Of a stretch of DNA of 5,405 nt, positions 4,532-5,405 are shown piece after piece. The stretch spans positions 1-5,405 of the forward strand of contig JAMOUY010000385.1 of NCBI GenBank assembly GCA_027067895.1. The letters are read 5' to 3'. The stretch is from Acidobacteriota bacterium (GTDB taxonomy: Bacteria; Acidobacteriota; Holophagae; Thermotomaculales; Thermotomaculaceae). The position numbers were made by a program, and so were the translations under genes. The notes under the pieces are model-generated. The model saw nothing but the letters and a program-made list of their open reading frames with translations. It searched no databases and had not been told where the DNA came from. Numbering within the stretch: position 1 is the first letter of the stretch; each line of letters begins with the position of its first letter.

Positions 4532-5405
4532 AAAAATAAAAATTCCGACAACTCTTGCTGTAATTCCCAGAATTATCGCAAGTATTAAAGTGCCTATCAC
4601 AACGTAAGTAGTAACTTTTTTCCCGGTTTCCCTGTATAAAACCGGTATTGTTGATATGCACGGTATGTAAAAAAGTGTAAAAACGGTGTATACAAACATT
4701 TGGGTTTTTGTCATTACTTCAACAAGGTTATTTGTCCCCAAAGCCTGAAAAAGCATCATTAAAGACAACTCTTTTTTGAAAATACCGAATATTAAAGTTG
4801 TTCCCACTTTTTCCGGCAATCCCAAAATAAAGACTGTAAGCGGTTTTAATGCAGTGTTTATAATTGTGTCAAATGAATAATGTTCAAGAAAAACCATAAT
4901 TATGCTTCCCGCAATTAAGAGAGGAAGAACAACGGTTATAAAATCTTTAATCCTTATCCATGTTTTGATGAGAACGTTTTTCAGCACAGGCATGTGGTAT
5001 TCTGGTATTTCAAGCACAAGGCCGGGCACGATTTTTTTGTCAATTTTTGTAAGTATTCTTCCGATTATGCCTATTACCAGAATGTTTACTATGTAAAGCG
5101 CGATTGCATACCATTTGCCTATGTAAAATCCCACAAGCCCGAATATAATTACCGTTCTTGCCGAGCAGGGGATTAAAACGGATAAGGCGGCAGTAATAAC
5201 CCTGTCCCTTGTGTTTTCAAGGTTTCTTGCAGCCATAACAGCCGGGATTGAGCACCCGTATCCAAGCACAAAGGAAACGACGGCCTTTCCGTGAAGTCCT
5301 ATTTTGTGCATTATTGAATCGGCCAAAAATGCAATTCTCGCCATGTATCCCGTGTCTTCAAGTATGGCAAGTCCTATTAAAAATGGCACAATGTAAGGCA
5401 GGGCT
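4529..5405 (-). CDS. feoB: FeoB ferrous iron transporter, C-terminal part
   Basis: FeoB is the inner-membrane Fe(II) transporter with an N-terminal G domain. Only the last 291 codons are visible; the G domain and first membrane helices lie past the right edge (the full protein is usually about 650-770 residues). Visible residues include VPFLIGLAILEDTGYMAR (6-23), the first Gate region with GYGCSIPAVMAARNLE (48-63, Cys51), then IPCSART (78-84, Cys80). Next come the conserved cytoplasmic link LEIPEYHMPVLKNVLIKTW, the second Gate region GTTLIFGIFKKELSLMML, and FYIPCISTIPVLYRE (245-259, Cys249). A final hydrophobic helix ends at the TAG stop. The variant IPCSART, rather than SCSARLP as in enterobacteria, resembles FeoB of thermophiles and anaerobes. 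No disruption is seen. A GTG at 5389-5387 is internal, since conserved sequence (ALPYIVPF) continues upstream of it to the edge. Confidence 0.96.
   Translation of the reverse strand, partial: ALPYIVPFLIGLAILEDTGYMARIAFLADSIMHKIGLHGKAVVSFVLGYGCSIPAVMAARNLENTRDRVITAALSVLIPCSARTVIIFGLVGFYIGKWYAIALYIVNILVIGIIGRILTKIDKKIVPGLVLEIPEYHMPVLKNVLIKTWIRIKDFITVVLPLLIAGSIIMVFLEHYSFDTIINTALKPLTVFILGLPEKVGTTLIFGIFKKELSLMMLFQALGTNNLVEVMTKTQMFVYTVFTLFYIPCISTIPVLYRETGKKVTTYVVIGTLILAIILGITARVVGIFIF

Noticed and set aside
4521..4661. Longer feoA reading frame starting at 4661
   Set aside because: The extra N-terminal part overlaps conserved feoB sequence in another frame and has no FeoA character. AGGAGG sits 4 nt before the ATG at 4520.
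5387..5389. GTG as a start for a short FeoB
   Set aside because: Conserved FeoB sequence (ALPYIVPF) continues upstream to the window edge, so the codon is an internal Val.
1..5405. CRISPR array, tRNA/rRNA, insertion sequence or riboswitch
   Set aside because: Nearly all bases belong to conserved genes. The only spacer over 100 bp (3158-3354) shows no regularly spaced repeats, cloverleaf, transposase remnants or recognisable riboswitch core.

Overview
This window reads as chromosomal DNA from an AT-rich bacterium, probably Gram-negative because it carries an exported protein without a lipobox or sortase signal. The coding strand is strongly purine-rich: the + strand is full of T runs and five of the six supported genes lie on the minus strand. 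It favours AGA/AGG for Arg, ATA for Ile and AAA for Lys, a pattern common in thermophiles of the Aquificota/Deferribacterota type. That placement is inference; no rRNA or other taxonomic marker is present.

Reading the minus strand from the right edge, there are two compact blocks. Block A (5405 to 3355) is feoB (C-terminal part only), then feoA, then a radical SAM protein with a C-terminal winged-helix domain. The spacings are +8 nt and -4 nt, so this looks like one iron-uptake operon with a radical SAM gene as its third member. Block B (3157 to 1) is an exported protein with a CsgG-like front half and a SHOCT-like tail, then a divergent spermidine synthase family protein, then nadB (L-aspartate oxidase, cut by the left edge). 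The spacings are 8 nt and 2 nt, so these are probably co-transcribed. Two of the junctions, feoB-feoA and exported protein-aminopropyltransferase, have the same design: a TAG stop whose last two bases begin an AGGAGG ribosome binding site, followed by 4 nt and ATG.

The blocks are separated by 197 bp (3158-3354). This spacer holds the least expected feature of the window: a 29-codon ORF on the + strand (3230-3319), opposite to everything else. It has a perfect TATAAT -10 box, a very strong GAGGTGAT ribosome binding site and a single predicted membrane segment. A direct TTGACAA repeat and a 10-bp hairpin follow it, between its stop and the convergent end of the radical SAM gene. It runs divergently from the exported protein gene, so the 72 bp at 3158-3229 should hold promoters for both directions.

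Functionally, block A imports ferrous iron across the inner membrane and adds an Fe-S enzyme. Block B combines NAD de novo synthesis (NadB makes iminoaspartate for NadA), polyamine aminopropyl transfer and an uncharacterised envelope protein. No RNA genes, mobile elements or CRISPR arrays were seen.
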